Notes: generated from the sequence alone by a model not told the origin. Shown: positions 25,676 through 37,183, numbered from the stretch's first letter. The stretch is 51,096 bases of DNA from Bradyrhizobium genomosp. I (2014) (GCF_000261685.1 NZ_AJQE01000085.1:1-51096); one strand, 5' to 3'. Numbers and translations are program-made.

Positions 25676-27364
25676 TCACGCGGCCGCGGTCGAGTCGCGC
25701 ACGGTCCGCACCACGACCGAGCGGAACTGCTCGAGATTGGCCGCCATGCCGGCGATCGCCTGCCTGACGTCCGCGGCGCGCTGGTTGACGGAAGCGGCGT
25801 CGCGGCTGACGTTGCCGATCTTGGCCGAGACCTCCTTCGCCGCGGACGCGGACTCGGAAATCGACCGCGAGATCTCCCGCGTTGCGGCGTCCTGCTCTTC
25901 CATCGCGGCGGCGACCGAGGTCGCCATGCCATCGATCTCGACGATGTGGCCCCCCATCGCCTCGACGGCATCGACCGCCGCCTGCGTCGAAGTCTGGATC
26001 TCGGCGATCAGCCGGCCGATCTCCTCGGTGGACTTGGCGGTCTGGTCGGACAGGGATTTCACCTCGGCAGCGACCACGGCGAAGCCGCGGCCGGCCTCGC
26101 CCGCGCGCGCCGCCTCGATCGTGGCGTTGAGCGCGAGGAGGTTGGTCTGGCCCGCGATGCCGCCGATGAGGTCGGAAACCTCGGAGATCTTCTTCACCGA
26201 ACCCGCCAGCGCCTGGATGGTCGAACGCGCCTGCTCGCGTCCGGCAACCGCGGATTTGGTGACCGTGCTGGTTCGCGCGACTTGGCTCGCGATCTCGCGG
26301 ATCGAAGCACTGAGCTCTTCGGCCGCGGCCGAGACGGTCTGCGAGCTGCCGAGCGCCTGGGTGGAAGCCGCCGCGACCGCCTGCGACTGCGCAGAGAGCG
26401 AACTTGCAATCTCGGACAGGCTGGCGGCCGCCCGTTCCACGCCATGGCTCGCCGCGCTCGCCGTGTCGACCGAGCGGCCGGTCTCGCGCTCGACGGTCTC
26501 GGCCATCTGGTGCAGGGCGGAACGCTTGGCCAGCGCCGCCTCCTGCTCCTGCCGCAACTGTTCTTCGCGCAGGCGAAAGTTTTCGACCGCCGCCTGCTTG
26601 AACACCTGGAGCGCACCCGCCATCGAGCCGACCTCGTCCCGGCGGTGCGCGAACGGAATGTCGGCGGCGAGATCGCCGGTCGCGAGCTTCTGCATCGTAT
26701 CCGTCATGCGCACGATCGGACGGACCACGCCGAGGGCCACGCCGAGCAGGCCCGCAGCGATGAAGGCGAGAACGGCGGCGGAGACGCCGAGGAGGACATA
26801 GAGGATGGAGCTGTCGCGGTCCGCGGCCAGCTTCTCCATGGCGGCATTCCGCTTGTTGGCGCTCTCGACGATGCTGTCGATCACGGCGCGATGCCCCGTA
26901 TAGGCGTCCTTGAGCTGCGCGTAGGCGCGCTCGGACGCCGCCGCGTCCTTGGCCTTGAGGGCCGGCAGGAGCCGGTCGGACGCCTTCCAGAACTTCTGCA
27001 CCTCGGCGTCGGACTTCGACACCAGCGCCGTCTTCAGGTCGGCCGAGAGGCTGGAGGAGACCCAGAACGCCTTGCGTTCATCGTAGTCCTTGCGAAGCTG
27101 GACCAGGCGTTCGCCGTGGGCCGCCAGTTGATCCGGCTCGCGCATGGCCAGGGTCGCCTCGAGATAGGATTCGATGACATATTCCGGTGGCGGCAGAATG
27201 TCCGCGATCAGGTCGTTGCCCAGCTTGATGTCGGAGTAGAGCGGGCCGCCGACCTTGAGCTCGCGCAGCGCATAGAGGCTGGTGGAGACGACCGCAGTGA
27301 ACCCGATGGCGAGCACGATCCCGAACGCGATGATCGCGGAGGACAGCGAAAGGCGAAATTTCAT
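25676..27364 (-). CDS. Methyl-accepting chemotaxis protein, transmembrane
   Basis: A 562-residue chemoreceptor. TM1 is about residues 8-30, followed by a periplasmic, mostly helical sensor (31-185) with the [20 protein letters not shown] start seen in many rhizobial receptors. TM2 is about 186-213 and HAMP about 214-268. A long coiled-coil signalling domain carries the conserved tip [21 protein letters not shown]. Ligand binding should alter CheA activity. No CheW-binding pentapeptide tether is seen at the C-terminus (ends RDSTAAA). No che genes are near, so it is an orphan receptor. Confidence 0.93.
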   Translation of the reverse strand: MKFRLSLSSAIIAFGIVLAIGFTAVVSTSLYALRELKVGGPLYSDIKLGNDLIADILPPPEYVIESYLEATLAMREPDQLAAHGERLVQLRKDYDERKAFWVSSSLSADLKTALVSKSDAEVQKFWKASDRLLPALKAKDAAASERAYAQLKDAYTGHRAVIDSIVESANKRNAAMEKLAADRDSSILYVLLGVSAAVLAFIAAGLLGVALGVVRPIVRMTDTMQKLATGDLAADIPFAHRRDEVGSMAGALQVFKQAAVENFRLREEQLRQEQEAALAKRSALHQMAETVERETGRSVDTASAASHGVERAAASLSEIASSLSAQSQAVAAASTQALGSSQTVSAAAEELSASIREIASQVARTSTVTKSAVAGREQARSTIQALAGSVKKISEVSDLIGGIAGQTNLLALNATIEAARAGEAGRGFAVVAAEVKSLSDQTAKSTEEIGRLIAEIQTSTQAAVDAVEAMGGHIVEIDGMATSVAAAMEEQDAATREISRSISESASAAKEVSAKIGNVSRDAASVNQRAADVRQAIAGMAANLEQFRSVVVRTVRDSTAAA

Positions 27365-27580
27365 GAAAATAATCCGGTGCGCGTCGAAACAGCGCTAACC
27401 CTAACCGGATACGGTAAATACGGGATTTCGCGGGGACGAAATCTCCGAAAAGAATGCTCGCAAAACTACGGGCACAGGGCGTCGAATAATCTTTTTTGAG
27501 TCAGTGAGGCTGACGTACAGGGAGGCCAGACCTCTCAAGCCGGCTTCGATGCAGCACCGCGGTTGCGCCAGACGAGAAAC

Positions 27581-27612
27581 GCGTGCCGGGCATCCCGACG
27601 TCGCCGGCACGC
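27581..27612 (-). terminator. Hairpin downstream of pcaG
   Basis: Arms GCGTGCCGG (27581-27589) and CCGGCACGC (27604-27612) pair perfectly over 9 bp with a 14-base loop, 7 bases beyond the pcaG stop. On the minus strand the hairpin is followed by GTTTCTCG, so the T run is weak. It probably protects or ends the pcaHG message. Confidence 0.5.
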
Positions 27613-27618
27613 ATTCGC

Positions 27619-28221
27619 TCAGACCTCGAAGAACACCGTCTCGTCGTCGCCCTGGAGCCGCAGGTCGAGCCGGTAGACCGCCTTACCCGCCTCGCGGACC
27701 GCGGTCAGCGTGGCGCGGCGGTCAGCCGGCACCAGCGCAAGCACGGGATCGGCGGCGTTACCGGTCTCGTCGCTGAAATAGATGCGGGTGTAGAGATGCC
27801 GCAGCATGCCGCGGCCGAACACCGCAAGCAGGATGTGCGGCGCCTGCGGCTTGCCGTCGGGATCCGGCACCCCGCCCGGCTTGATGGTCTCGAAGGCGTA
27901 GTTGCCGTCCTTGTCGGTGCCGCAGCGGGCAAAGCCGCGGAAATTCGCATTCGGCAACGCACGCTTGTCCTGCGGGTCGGCGAAGCGTCCCTGCGCATCG
28001 GCCTGCCAGATCTCCAGCATGCAATCCGGCACGGCAACGCCGTCGCCGTCGAACACGCGGCCCTCGATGCGGATGCGGTCGCCTGAGACGTCGGGGGTCA
28101 GCGTCGAGTTGGTGAACGCGTCATTCCAGGCGTACTCGCCGTTCGGCGTCAGGCCGTATTTGAAGAACGGACCGACGGTCTGCGATGGGGTGATCCCGTC
28201 GGGCTTCACGGACTCTTCCAC
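27619..28221 (-). CDS. pcaG: Protocatechuate 3,4-dioxygenase alpha subunit
   Basis: A 200-residue intradiol dioxygenase subunit. It begins with the typical TPSQTVGPFFKYGLTP motif and shows RIRIEGRVFDGDGVAVPDCMLEIWQAD and HILLAVFGRGMLRHLYTRIYF. In this enzyme the alpha subunit forms part of the active site but the iron ligands come from the beta subunit. It opens ring-cleavage of protocatechuate to beta-carboxy-cis,cis-muconate. The start is GTG at 28221, directly after the pcaH stop (TAA then GTG), with GGAG 9 bases upstream, so translation is tightly coupled. Confidence 0.95.
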   Translation of the reverse strand: MEESVKPDGITPSQTVGPFFKYGLTPNGEYAWNDAFTNSTLTPDVSGDRIRIEGRVFDGDGVAVPDCMLEIWQADAQGRFADPQDKRALPNANFRGFARCGTDKDGNYAFETIKPGGVPDPDGKPQAPHILLAVFGRGMLRHLYTRIYFSDETGNAADPVLALVPADRRATLTAVREAGKAVYRLDLRLQGDDETVFFEV

Positions 28222-28923
28222 TTAATGGTTCTCCATGGGGGTGGCGTTCTTGCCGCGCAGCACGACGTCAAAGCGGTAGCACAGCGCCCATTCGGGCTTC
28301 GTGTTCTCGAGATCGAACGACGAGACCATCCGCGCCCGCGCCTTCTCGTCCGGCACCGAGTTGAAGATCGGATCGAACGGAAACAGCGGATCGTTCGGGA
28401 AGTACATCTGCGTCACGAGGCGCGTGACGAAGGAATAGCCGAACACCGAGAGATGGATGTGCGCGGGGCGCCAGGCGTTGTGGTGATTGCCCCAGGGGTA
28501 GGCGCCAGGCTTGATGGTGACGAAGCGATAGTAGCCGGAAGCATCGCTCACGGTGCGGCCCGCCCCGGTGAAATTCGGATCGAGCGGCGCCGGGTGCTGA
28601 TCACGGACATGGACATAGCGGCCGCAGGAATTGGCCTGCCAGATCTCGATCAATGAGTTCGGCACGCCGCGGCCGTCCTCGTCTCGCACATGGCCGTGCA
28701 CGATGATGCGCTCGCCGAGCGGCTCGCCACTGTGCTGGCGGGTGAGATCGTCGTCGCCCTCCCGCACGGTCTCGTGTCCGTAGACCGGACCGGTCAGCTC
28801 CGACAACGTATGGCGCATCGGGATCAGGGGCTTGTTCGGCGCGCGCTTGATCGAGCTCTTGTAGTCGGGCGACAGCGGCACCGGATGCGCCTTGTTGCTG
28901 TCAGTGGGATAGATGAACGTCAT
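28222..28923 (-). CDS. pcaH: Protocatechuate 3,4-dioxygenase beta subunit
   Basis: A 233-residue, full-length beta subunit. It carries the region PLIPMRHTLSELTGPVYG, the intradiol core LIEIWQANSCGRYVH, and the iron-binding stretch YPWGNHHNAWRPAHIHLSVF, which supplies two His ligands (with two Tyr elsewhere, including GYYRF). Together with PcaG it makes the ferric dioxygenase of the beta-ketoadipate pathway. GGGGAGGAG lies just before the ATG at 28923; the longer frame to 29034 runs into the promoter. pcaG follows with no gap. Confidence 0.95.
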   Translation of the reverse strand: MTFIYPTDSNKAHPVPLSPDYKSSIKRAPNKPLIPMRHTLSELTGPVYGHETVREGDDDLTRQHSGEPLGERIIVHGHVRDEDGRGVPNSLIEIWQANSCGRYVHVRDQHPAPLDPNFTGAGRTVSDASGYYRFVTIKPGAYPWGNHHNAWRPAHIHLSVFGYSFVTRLVTQMYFPNDPLFPFDPIFNSVPDEKARARMVSSFDLENTKPEWALCYRFDVVLRGKNATPMENH

Positions 28924-28977
28924 TGGCGAACTCCTCCCCGGCCATTGTAGTCCGGCCGGACAACGCTTCCGCCAATC

Positions 28978-28991
28978 ATTATAGGATATAA
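28978..28991 (-). promoter_or_regulatory. Candidate pcaHG promoter/operator
   Basis: On the minus strand TATAAT (28983-28978) lies 55 bases before the pcaH ATG and is part of a small dyad, TTATA-TCC-TATAA (28979-28991). No good -35 is present 16-18 bases upstream, which fits a promoter that needs an activator; pca operons in related bacteria are activated by the LysR-type PcaQ. The local DNA is AT-rich against the background. Confidence 0.45.
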
Positions 28992-29030
28992 CTAATTTGG
29001 GGAAGCGGGTTTCACGGCTTCCCGAAGCTG

Positions 29031-29113
29031 TCATTCCGGGGCAGCCCGCAAGGGCTGAACCCGGAACCCGGAGATCCCGGATTCCACTCTAACGAGCGGC
29101 TCCGGGATGATGA
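29031..29113. repeat. Dispersed palindromic repeat between pcaF and pcaH
   Basis: The segment starts TCATTCCGGGGCAGCCCGCA and contains CCCGGAACCCGGAGATCCCGG, ending near CTCCGGGATGATGAGACG. It has the CATTCCGGG motif seen again at 36265 and 44798 in this window. It separates pcaF from pcaHG, making a shared message less certain. Confidence 0.65.
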
Positions 29114-29129
29114 GACGCCGCGCGTCTCG

Positions 29130-30338
<1,209 letters not shown>

Positions 30339-30553
30339 CGTTGTTCTCCCTGAATGCCGCGGCCCGGCCAAATTCTTCAATGTCGGCGGAGTTTTAGGAG
30401 GGCGCCCGCGGCAGGTCAATTGACTGATGCGCGCGTGTTCCGAGGGGGCTGCACGCCGCAAGCGCATGCCACCGTGCGGACAACGTGGAAAACCTCGCCT
30501 CTCCGGCCAAAGCGATAGGAGCAGGTGCCGAAATTTTGTAGGTTGCGCCGCCC

Positions 30554-33292
30554 ATGACGATGCAACAGCCGATACCTGTCCCGCCCCCCGACGACACGCC
30601 CGCGCCGCAGGCCGAAGCCGCCGCGCGCGTCACGCCGATGATGGAACAGTACCTTGAGATCAAGGCGGCGCATCAGGGCTTGCTGCTGTTCTACCGGATG
30701 GGCGACTTTTACGAGCTGTTCTTCGAGGACGCCGAGATCGCCTCCAGGACGCTCGGCATCGTCCTGACCAAGCGCGGCAAGCATCAGGGCGCCGATATCC
30801 CGATGTGCGGCGTGCCGGTCGAGCGCTCCGAGGATTACCTGCATCGGCTCATCAGCGCCGGCCACCGGGTCGCCGTCTGCGAGCAGACCGAGGATCCCGC
30901 TGCGGCCAAGGCGCGCGGCAACAAGAGCGTGGTACGGCGCGGCGTGGTGCGGCTGGTGACGCCGGGCACGCTGACCGAGGACACGCTGCTCGACGCGCGC
31001 GCCAACAATTACCTGCTGGCGATCGCGCGCGCCCGCTCCTCGGCCGGCGGCGACCGCTTCGGCCTCGCCTGGATCGACATCTCGACCGCCGAGTTCATGG
31101 TGACGGAATGCTCCAGCGGCGAGCTCCCCGCAACGCTGGCGCGCATCAACCCGAACGAGGCGATCGTCGCCGACGCGCTCTACAACGACGGCGAGCTCGG
31201 ACAGACCCTCCGCGAGCTGCCGGCCGTGACGCCACTGACCCGCGATGTCTTCGACGGTGCCACCGCCGAGAAGCGGCTATGCGACTATTTCGCGGTCGCG
31301 ACCATGGACGGGCTCTCCCAGCTCACGCGCCTGGAGGCCACCGCCGCGGCCGCCGCCGTCACCTATGTCGACCGCACCCAGGTCGGCAAACATCCGCCGC
31401 TGTCGCCGCCCGCGCGCGAGGCTTCCGGCGCGACCATGGCGATCGATCCGGCCACCCGCGCCAATCTCGAGCTGACGCGGACGCTGGCGGGCGAGCGCCG
31501 CGGCTCGCTGCTCGACGCCATCGACTGCACGGTGACCTCGGCGGGGTCGCGCCTGCTCGCACAGCGCCTGGCGGCGCCACTGACGGATGCCCCGGCGATC
31601 GCCCGACGGCTCGACGCGGTCAGCGCCTTCGTTGCCGATTCCGCGGCGCGCGAGGACATTCGCAGCATCCTGCGCGGCGCGCCCGACATGTCGCGCGCTT
31701 TGGCTCGGCTCTCGGTCGGCCGCGGCGGACCACGCGATCTCGCCGGCATCCGCGACGACATCATCGCCGCCGACCAGGTGCTGACACGGCTCTCCGAACT
31801 GGACGAGCCGCCGCAGGAGATCGCGGCCGTGATGGCAGCGCTGCAAAGGCCGTCGCGCGCGCTCGCATCCGAATTTACCCGTGCGCTCGACGATCAGCTG
31901 CCGCTGATCAAGCGTGATGGCGGCTTCGTTCGCCAGGGCTTTGAGCCCGCGCTCGACGAGGCGCGAAACCTGCGCGACGCCTCGCGCCTCGTGGTCGCCT
32001 CGATGCAGGCGCGCTACGCCGACGACACCGGCGTCAAGGCCCTGAAGATTCGCCACAACAACGTGCTCGGCTATTTCGTCGAGGTCACGGCGCAGCACGG
32101 CGACAAGCTGATGTCGCCGCCGCTGAACACCACCTTCATCCATCGCCAGACGCTGGCAGGGCAGGTGCGCTTCACCACCTCCGAGCTCGGCGAGATCGAA
32201 GCCAAGATCGCCAATGCCGGCGATCGCGCGCTCGGGCTAGAGCTCGAAATCTTCGAGCGGCTCTGTGCGAAAGCGCTCGAGATCAGCGACGATCTGCGCG
32301 CTGCGGCGCAGGGTTTTGCGCTGCTCGACGTCGCGACGTCGCTCGCCAGGCTGGCGGTGGACGAGAACTATGTGCGGCCCGAGGTCGACGGCTCGCTCAG
32401 CTTCGCCATCGAGGCCGGCCGCCATCCCGTGGTCGAGCAGGCCCTGAAGCGCAACGGCGAGCCGTTCATCGCCAATGCCTGCGACCTGTCGCCTGCGCCG
32501 GCGCAGAAGTCAGGCCAGCTCTGGCTGCTCACCGGTCCCAACATGGCCGGTAAATCGACCTTCCTGCGCCAGAATGCGCTGATCGCGCTGATGGCGCAGA
32601 TCGGCAGCTTCGTGCCGGCCACGCGCGCGCGGGTCGGCATCGTCGACCGCCTGTTCTCCCGCGTCGGCGCCGCCGACGATCTCGCCCGCGGCCGCTCCAC
32701 CTTCATGGTCGAAATGGTCGAGACCGCGGCGATCCTGAATCAAGCCGGCGAACGCTCGCTCGTCATCCTAGACGAGATCGGTCGCGGCACCGCGACCTTC
32801 GACGGCCTCTCGATCGCCTGGGCCGCGATCGAGCACCTGCACGAGAGCAACCGCTGCCGGACGCTATTCGCCACGCACTATCACGAGCTAACCGCACTCT
32901 CGGCCAAGCTGCCGCGGATGTTCAACGCGACGGTGCGGGTGAAGGAGTGGCAGGGCAACGTCGTGTTCCTGCACGAGGTGCTGCCGGGCTCGGCAGACCG
33001 CTCCTACGGCATCCAGGTCGCCAAGCTCGCCGGCCTGCCGCCGGCGGTCATCACGCGCGCCAAATCCGTGCTCTCCAAGCTGGAGGCGCAGGACCGCGGC
33101 CAGACCGCGCGAGCCTTGGTGGACGACCTGCCGCTGTTCGCCGTCCCCTCGCGCGCCGCCGCGGAAGCCGCGCCGCCGAGCGAGGCCGAGTTGCTCATGG
33201 AGGCGGTGAAGGCGCTGCACCCCGACGAGATGTCGCCGCGCGAGGCACTGGACGCGCTCTATGCGTTGAAGGCCAGGCTGCCGAAGCAATAG
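30554..33292 (+). CDS. mutS: DNA mismatch repair protein MutS
   Basis: A 912-residue MutS of standard length. The mismatch-reading motif is present as GDFYELF (Phe52-x-Glu54). The clamp and lever regions follow, then the ABC ATPase: Walker [15 protein letters not shown] (about 660-673, Lys667), Walker [18 protein letters not shown] and the [10 protein letters not shown] switch. It recognises mispairs and recruits MutL. The first ATG at 30554 (MTMQQ) is used although its ribosome site is weak; the leader is proline-rich and poorly conserved in form. It is divergent from pcaF. Confidence 0.98.
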   Translation: MTMQQPIPVPPPDDTPAPQAEAAARVTPMMEQYLEIKAAHQGLLLFYRMGDFYELFFEDAEIASRTLGIVLTKRGKHQGADIPMCGVPVERSEDYLHRLISAGHRVAVCEQTEDPAAAKARGNKSVVRRGVVRLVTPGTLTEDTLLDARANNYLLAIARARSSAGGDRFGLAWIDISTAEFMVTECSSGELPATLARINPNEAIVADALYNDGELGQTLRELPAVTPLTRDVFDGATAEKRLCDYFAVATMDGLSQLTRLEATAAAAAVTYVDRTQVGKHPPLSPPAREASGATMAIDPATRANLELTRTLAGERRGSLLDAIDCTVTSAGSRLLAQRLAAPLTDAPAIARRLDAVSAFVADSAAREDIRSILRGAPDMSRALARLSVGRGGPRDLAGIRDDIIAADQVLTRLSELDEPPQEIAAVMAALQRPSRALASEFTRALDDQLPLIKRDGGFVRQGFEPALDEARNLRDASRLVVASMQARYADDTGVKALKIRHNNVLGYFVEVTAQHGDKLMSPPLNTTFIHRQTLAGQVRFTTSELGEIEAKIANAGDRALGLELEIFERLCAKALEISDDLRAAAQGFALLDVATSLARLAVDENYVRPEVDGSLSFAIEAGRHPVVEQALKRNGEPFIANACDLSPAPAQKSGQLWLLTGPNMAGKSTFLRQNALIALMAQIGSFVPATRARVGIVDRLFSRVGAADDLARGRSTFMVEMVETAAILNQAGERSLVILDEIGRGTATFDGLSIAWAAIEHLHESNRCRTLFATHYHELTALSAKLPRMFNATVRVKEWQGNVVFLHEVLPGSADRSYGIQVAKLAGLPPAVITRAKSVLSKLEAQDRGQTARALVDDLPLFAVPSRAAAEAAPPSEAELLMEAVKALHPDEMSPREALDALYALKARLPKQ

Positions 33293-33299
33293 TGGTATC

Positions 33300-33368
33300 G
33301 TAGCCCGGATGAGCGAAGCGACATCCGGGGACGTATGTCCTGCATATCGCTGCGCTCATGCGGGCTAC
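33300..33368. repeat. Dispersed palindromic repeat after mutS
   Basis: It begins GTAGCCCGGATGAGCGAAG and ends with the near complement CGCTGCGCTCATGCGGGCTAC. It fills most of the gap between the convergent mutS and chemoreceptor genes and may serve as a bidirectional stop. The same pattern is frequent in Bradyrhizobium and other proteobacterial genomes. Confidence 0.75.
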
Positions 33369-33386
33369 AAATGCAGGCTGGATAGC

Positions 33387-35063
33387 CTACGCCCTTGCCG
33401 CAATTGCTGCCGCTTCCGCGGCCGCGCGCTGCATGCTGGTCGACATCTCGTTCGTCACCGTGCTCTGCTCCTCGATCGCTGCGGCGGTCGATGTCACGTA
33501 CTCGCTGACATTGTTGATCGCCTGCTTGATCGAACCGAGCGCGCTGACGACGTCGCCGGAAATGCTGTTGAGGCTGCCGATCTCCTCGCCGATCTTGTCA
33601 GTCGCCTGCTTGGCCTGGTTGGCGAGGCTCTTGACTTCGGAAGCGACCACCGCGAAGCCGCGGCCGGCCTCGCCTGCGCGGGCTGACTCGATCGTGGCGT
33701 TGAGCGCGAGCAGGTTGATCTGCCCGGTGATGCTGTTGATCATCTCGACGATGCCGCTCATCGCCTGCGCAGCTTCGGTGAGGCGCTGGGCCTGCGCGTC
33801 GGCGGAGGAGACCTGCTCGACCGCGCTCATCGCCGTTTCCCGGGATTTGGTCATCGCCTCGGAGATCTCCCGCACCGAGGCGTTGAGCTCCTCCGAGCCG
33901 GCGGCGACCGATTCCATCATGCCGCGGACGCGCTCATTGCCCATGCGGACCAGCACCTGCCGCGTGGTGTCGGTGGCGTATTTCACCACCTTGAACGGCT
34001 TGCCGTTGAGATCGAGGATAGGGTTGTACGAGGCCTGGATATAGACCTCCTTGCCGCCCTTGCCGATGCGCTTGTATTCGGCCGCCTGGTATTCGCCGCG
34101 ATTGAGCGCGGCCCAGAACTCGCGATAGCCGGCTCCATCGCGCTCCGAGGGCTCGACGAACATGCTGTGATGCTGGCCCTTGATCTCGGCCAGCGAATAG
34201 CCGAGCGCGCCGAGGAAATTGGCGTTCGCGGTGATGATCGTGCCGTCCATGTTGAACTCGATCACCGCCTGGGCCTTGTCGATCGCGGCGATCTGGCCGG
34301 CGAGATCGGCATTCTTCAGCTTGTCCGCTGTGACGTCGGTGGCGAATTTGACGACGCCGAACGGCTTGCCGTTCTCGTCGAGCAGCGGATTGTAGGACGC
34401 GAGAATCCAGACCTCGCGGCCGCCCTTGCCGATACGCTTGAACTCCCCGGCCTGGTAATCACCTCGGTTGAGCGCGGCCCAGAACTCGCGATAGGCGGTG
34501 CCGTTGCGCTCGGCCTCGGGCACGAACAGGCCGTGATGCTTGCCCTCGATCTCGGCCGGCGAATAGCCGAGCGCCTTGCAGAAATTCTCGTTGGCGGTGA
34601 CGACGGTGCCGTCGAGCTTGAATTCGATGACGGCCTGGGCGCGGCCGATGGCGGCGATCTTCGACGCATCCGTCATGCTCCGGATCTTCCTCGCCGTGAT
34701 GTCGGTTGCAATCTTGGTGACCATCACCGCCTTGCCGTTGCCGTCGAGCACCGGATTGTAGGATGCTTCGATCCAGACCTCGCGGCCCCCCTTCGCGATC
34801 CGCTTGAACTCGCGCGCCTGATACTCGCCACGGTTCAATGCAGCCCAGAACGCCTTGTACTCGGCGGTGCCCCGCTGATCGGCCGGCACGAACATGGAGT
34901 GATGCTTGCCCTGAATCTCGTCGAGCCGATAACCGAGGGCGTCGAGAAAGTTCTTGTTCGCCGTGATGATCGAGCCATCGAGATTGAATTCGATCATGGC
35001 CTGCGAACGGCCGATGGCGTCGAGCCGTGCCTGTGCATCACCGTGGGACTTGCGACCGAACAT
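33387..35063 (-). CDS. Soluble chemoreceptor with three PAS domains
   Basis: A 558-residue methyl-accepting protein with no membrane segment. Three near-identical PAS domains of 122 residues each lie at about 16-137, 138-259 and 260-381, all with FWAALNRG(E/D)YQA, KRI(A/G)KGG(R/K)EV and ASYNP. They are followed directly by the signalling coiled coil with tip [21 protein letters not shown]. There is no HAMP. It likely senses redox state, a cofactor or a cytoplasmic ligand and signals to CheA. The ATG at 35063 has GGAG 8 bases upstream (a TTG sits just before it). It is an orphan receptor. Confidence 0.92.
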   Translation of the reverse strand: MFGRKSHGDAQARLDAIGRSQAMIEFNLDGSIITANKNFLDALGYRLDEIQGKHHSMFVPADQRGTAEYKAFWAALNRGEYQAREFKRIAKGGREVWIEASYNPVLDGNGKAVMVTKIATDITARKIRSMTDASKIAAIGRAQAVIEFKLDGTVVTANENFCKALGYSPAEIEGKHHGLFVPEAERNGTAYREFWAALNRGDYQAGEFKRIGKGGREVWILASYNPLLDENGKPFGVVKFATDVTADKLKNADLAGQIAAIDKAQAVIEFNMDGTIITANANFLGALGYSLAEIKGQHHSMFVEPSERDGAGYREFWAALNRGEYQAAEYKRIGKGGKEVYIQASYNPILDLNGKPFKVVKYATDTTRQVLVRMGNERVRGMMESVAAGSEELNASVREISEAMTKSRETAMSAVEQVSSADAQAQRLTEAAQAMSGIVEMINSITGQINLLALNATIESARAGEAGRGFAVVASEVKSLANQAKQATDKIGEEIGSLNSISGDVVSALGSIKQAINNVSEYVTSTAAAIEEQSTVTNEMSTSMQRAAAEAAAIAARA

Positions 35064-35066
35064 CAA

Positions 35067-35445
35067 GGAATCTCCATCTCGAAATAGCGTGGACGGCTCG
35101 TAGGGGAAGTAAAAATTGCGGCGACACAGCCGTATTCAAATCGACAATTCCCGCGAGTCCCTGCACTCGGATGCAGCTAGGACGAGTTCGCGCTGACGAC
35201 AGCGGAGCGGGTACGCTGAGTCATTCGTAAGCGAAAAGCTCGAACAAAGTTCTAATACAAGTGTCGGAAATTGGCGGGACCTGGAACGGTCTCTGCTCGC
35301 GTCGCGATCAGTCCCGGCCGGCGGCCCGACTTGAAATGACACATCTCATTCAATGGCTTGCGAAGACGCTGCATTGCCCTCGAGCATGAGATAGATATTC
35401 CCGGACATGACTTTTCGCGACACGGCGGCGCGCTGATCCGTAGTC
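35067..35445. other. 379-base gap with no supported gene
   Basis: Between the triple-PAS receptor start and the end of the membrane-protein gene. It should hold the receptor's promoter on the minus strand, and its first part is less GC-rich than the surroundings. Short open frames exist on both strands (for example 35136-35342 minus) but lack a ribosome site, known motif or convincing codon bias. I see no RNA gene or strong hairpin. Confidence 0.6.
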
Positions 35446-36255
35446 TCACGGCGTCGGCCGCGCCTTGCGCACCGCGCGCCGACCAATCCCCCACAGCGTC
35501 AGATTCCAGACGACGCAAGTGCCGAGCGCGAAGCTCAAACCGATCGCGGAGCCGAACCACACGACTGCAACGTGCAGAACGGCGATGGCCATGCCAAATC
35601 CGAGCAGGCCCCAGGCGGAGTTGGCAAGCACGGCGGCCGTCGGCGGTCCACCGATGCGGGGATGCAGGATCACCATGATGCTGGAGAACACCACGGGATA
35701 GAGCGCGATGATGCCGCTGATGCGAGGGCCGACCCAGCTCGATGTCGAGACCACGATGGCGACGAGGGTCGCAACCAGCGCAGCGCGCATGGGCACGTCG
35801 TACCAGCGGCGCGTCACCAGGGGCATCTTCACATGGCGATAGCCGGCCAAGAGCGGAATGCAGATGCCGAACGCGATCAAATTGACGGCGAGCCCAGCGG
35901 GGAGCGACCAGTCGAACTGGCGGATGATCGATGCAAGCACGATCCAGACCGCGATTGCGCTTCCACAACTCACGAGAAGCCCATGTCGCTGCGCCAGCAC
36001 GACATAGGTGAGCGCGAGAACGATCGTCGCCGCATTGACCGGCAGGCTCGCCAGCGCACCCTGCGCGATGAAGGCGGCGTCATGATCGATCGCGAGGAAG
36101 ACGTAGGAGGGACCGGCCGACACCGGCAGGGTCGCGACCAGCGCACCGATCACCGGCCCGGAGCGTTCGGTGACGATCGACGCCGTCACCACGAACGCTG
36201 CCGCGATCGCCATGCGCAGAAGAAGGAAGAGGAGGAAATGGAGGTCGAGAGACAT
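35446..36255 (-). CDS. Polytopic inner-membrane protein of unknown function
   Basis: About 269 residues with eight or so hydrophobic helices and two similar halves: GPVIGALVATLPVSAGPSYVF near the start and GPRISGIIALYPVVFSSIMV in the second half, suggesting an internal duplication. No transporter family was recognised with confidence. The frame opens at 36267, but that ATG lies inside a dispersed repeat (GGAATGACGG), so the ATG at 36255 (MSLDLHFLLFLLL) is more likely the real start. No partner gene is evident. Confidence 0.75.
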   Translation of the reverse strand: MSLDLHFLLFLLLRMAIAAAFVVTASIVTERSGPVIGALVATLPVSAGPSYVFLAIDHDAAFIAQGALASLPVNAATIVLALTYVVLAQRHGLLVSCGSAIAVWIVLASIIRQFDWSLPAGLAVNLIAFGICIPLLAGYRHVKMPLVTRRWYDVPMRAALVATLVAIVVSTSSWVGPRISGIIALYPVVFSSIMVILHPRIGGPPTAAVLANSAWGLLGFGMAIAVLHVAVVWFGSAIGLSFALGTCVVWNLTLWGIGRRAVRKARPTP

Positions 36256-36262
36256 TCTATCC

Positions 36263-36394
36263 GTCATTCCGGGGCGCGCGAAGCGCGAGCCCGGAATCCA
36301 TAACCACAGGCCGTTGTGGTTCTAGAGCTGGAGCGACGACCGTCCGAAGTCACGGCGGCCTGAGGTTATGGGTTCCCGCCTACGCGGGAACGAC
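36263..36394. repeat. Mosaic of nested palindromic repeats
   Basis: Three elements are nested or adjacent: TTCCGGGGCGCGCGAAGCGCG with its complement at 36267-36296, a CCATAACCACAGGCCG / CGGCCTGAGGTTATGG pair (15 of 16 matched) spanning about 36298-36371, and GTTCCCGCCTACGCGGGAAC near 36372-36391. They fill the gap between the OsmC gene and the membrane protein gene, both on the minus strand. Confidence 0.75.
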
Positions 36395-36423
36395 ACCATC
36401 CGTGGAGTGGCGACCTTCGCTCC

Positions 36424-36933
36424 TCACATCCGCTGCAGCGACACCGAGACTTTCGGGCCGTTCTTGATGGTCTGATAGACCACGCAATAACGCTCGGTGA
36501 GTTTCAACAGCAGATCGAGCTTGTCCTGCGGCGCGTCGGTATCGACCTCGAAGCGCAGCCGGATCTCGGCGAAGCCGACCGGGGTCACCTTGTCGATGCC
36601 GAGCGTGCCGCGGAAGTCGAGATCGCCCTCGGCGTAGACGTTGCCGGTCTTCAAGGGCACTTCGATCGCAGTCGCGACCGACTTGAGCGTGACGCCGGCA
36701 CAGGCGACCAGGGCTTCCAGCAGCATGTCGCCGGAGCAGAGTTCGAGGCCGGAACCGCCGGTGCCCGGATGCAGACCGGCCATTGCGATGGCGCGCCCGG
36801 TCTCGACCTTGCAGGCGATGCCTTCGCTATCGGTGGAGCCCTTGGCCTTCAGCGTGATCAGCGCGGCGTTGGGATCGGTCTTGTAGCGCTCCTTGATCGG
36901 GGCTTGCATCTGGCGCAGTTGGGCAGCGTCCAT
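36424..36933 (-). CDS. OsmC-family protein
   Basis: A 169-residue OsmC/Ohr-fold protein. The two conserved cysteines appear in LEALVACAGVTLKS and ERYCVVYQTIKNG, the positions that act in peroxide reduction by this family. The LHPGTGGSGLELCSGDM part resembles the OsmC rather than the Ohr branch. It may reduce organic hydroperoxides. The gene is divergent from glnD with a 250-base shared upstream region; no OhrR-type regulator is next to it. Confidence 0.88.
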   Translation of the reverse strand: MDAAQLRQMQAPIKERYKTDPNAALITLKAKGSTDSEGIACKVETGRAIAMAGLHPGTGGSGLELCSGDMLLEALVACAGVTLKSVATAIEVPLKTGNVYAEGDLDFRGTLGIDKVTPVGFAEIRLRFEVDTDAPQDKLDLLLKLTERYCVVYQTIKNGPKVSVSLQRM

Positions 36934-37183
36934 CTCGTTCTCTCCCGGAAAAATCGCATCTGACGAGCGATATAGAAGGCGATCCGTTTCGTGTCAGCCC
37001 ATGATTGATCGAAGCTGCCATGAACGTCCGGAGCTCAAATCCGAAAATCCAGCATATTCATTATGTTACGTCAGACCATCGAGACCGGCCCCGCGCCCCA
37101 CCCATCTGTGCAGCCAAGCCCATCTGTGGCCCTCTCGCGAATGTCTCGTGACAGCGCCTGTCACCTCTTATATCCGGAGAGAC

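Noticed and set aside
25607..27499. A 630-residue plus-strand frame opposite the chemoreceptor
   Set aside because: It is Arg/Gly/Asp-rich with no domain; the minus-strand MCP motifs are unambiguous.
35281..35300. A sigma-54-like sequence (CTGGAACGGTCTCTGCTC) in the 35067-35445 gap
   Set aside because: The -24 element lacks the required GC after TGG and it points toward no gene on the plus strand.
35136..35342. A 68-residue minus-strand frame in the gap after the membrane-protein gene
   Set aside because: No ribosome site, no recognisable motif and no codon bias distinct from background.
36893..37183. N-terminal extension of GlnD by 97 residues
   Set aside because: It overlaps the OsmC gene start on the other strand, and the ATG at 37184 has a good ribosome site and gives the family length.
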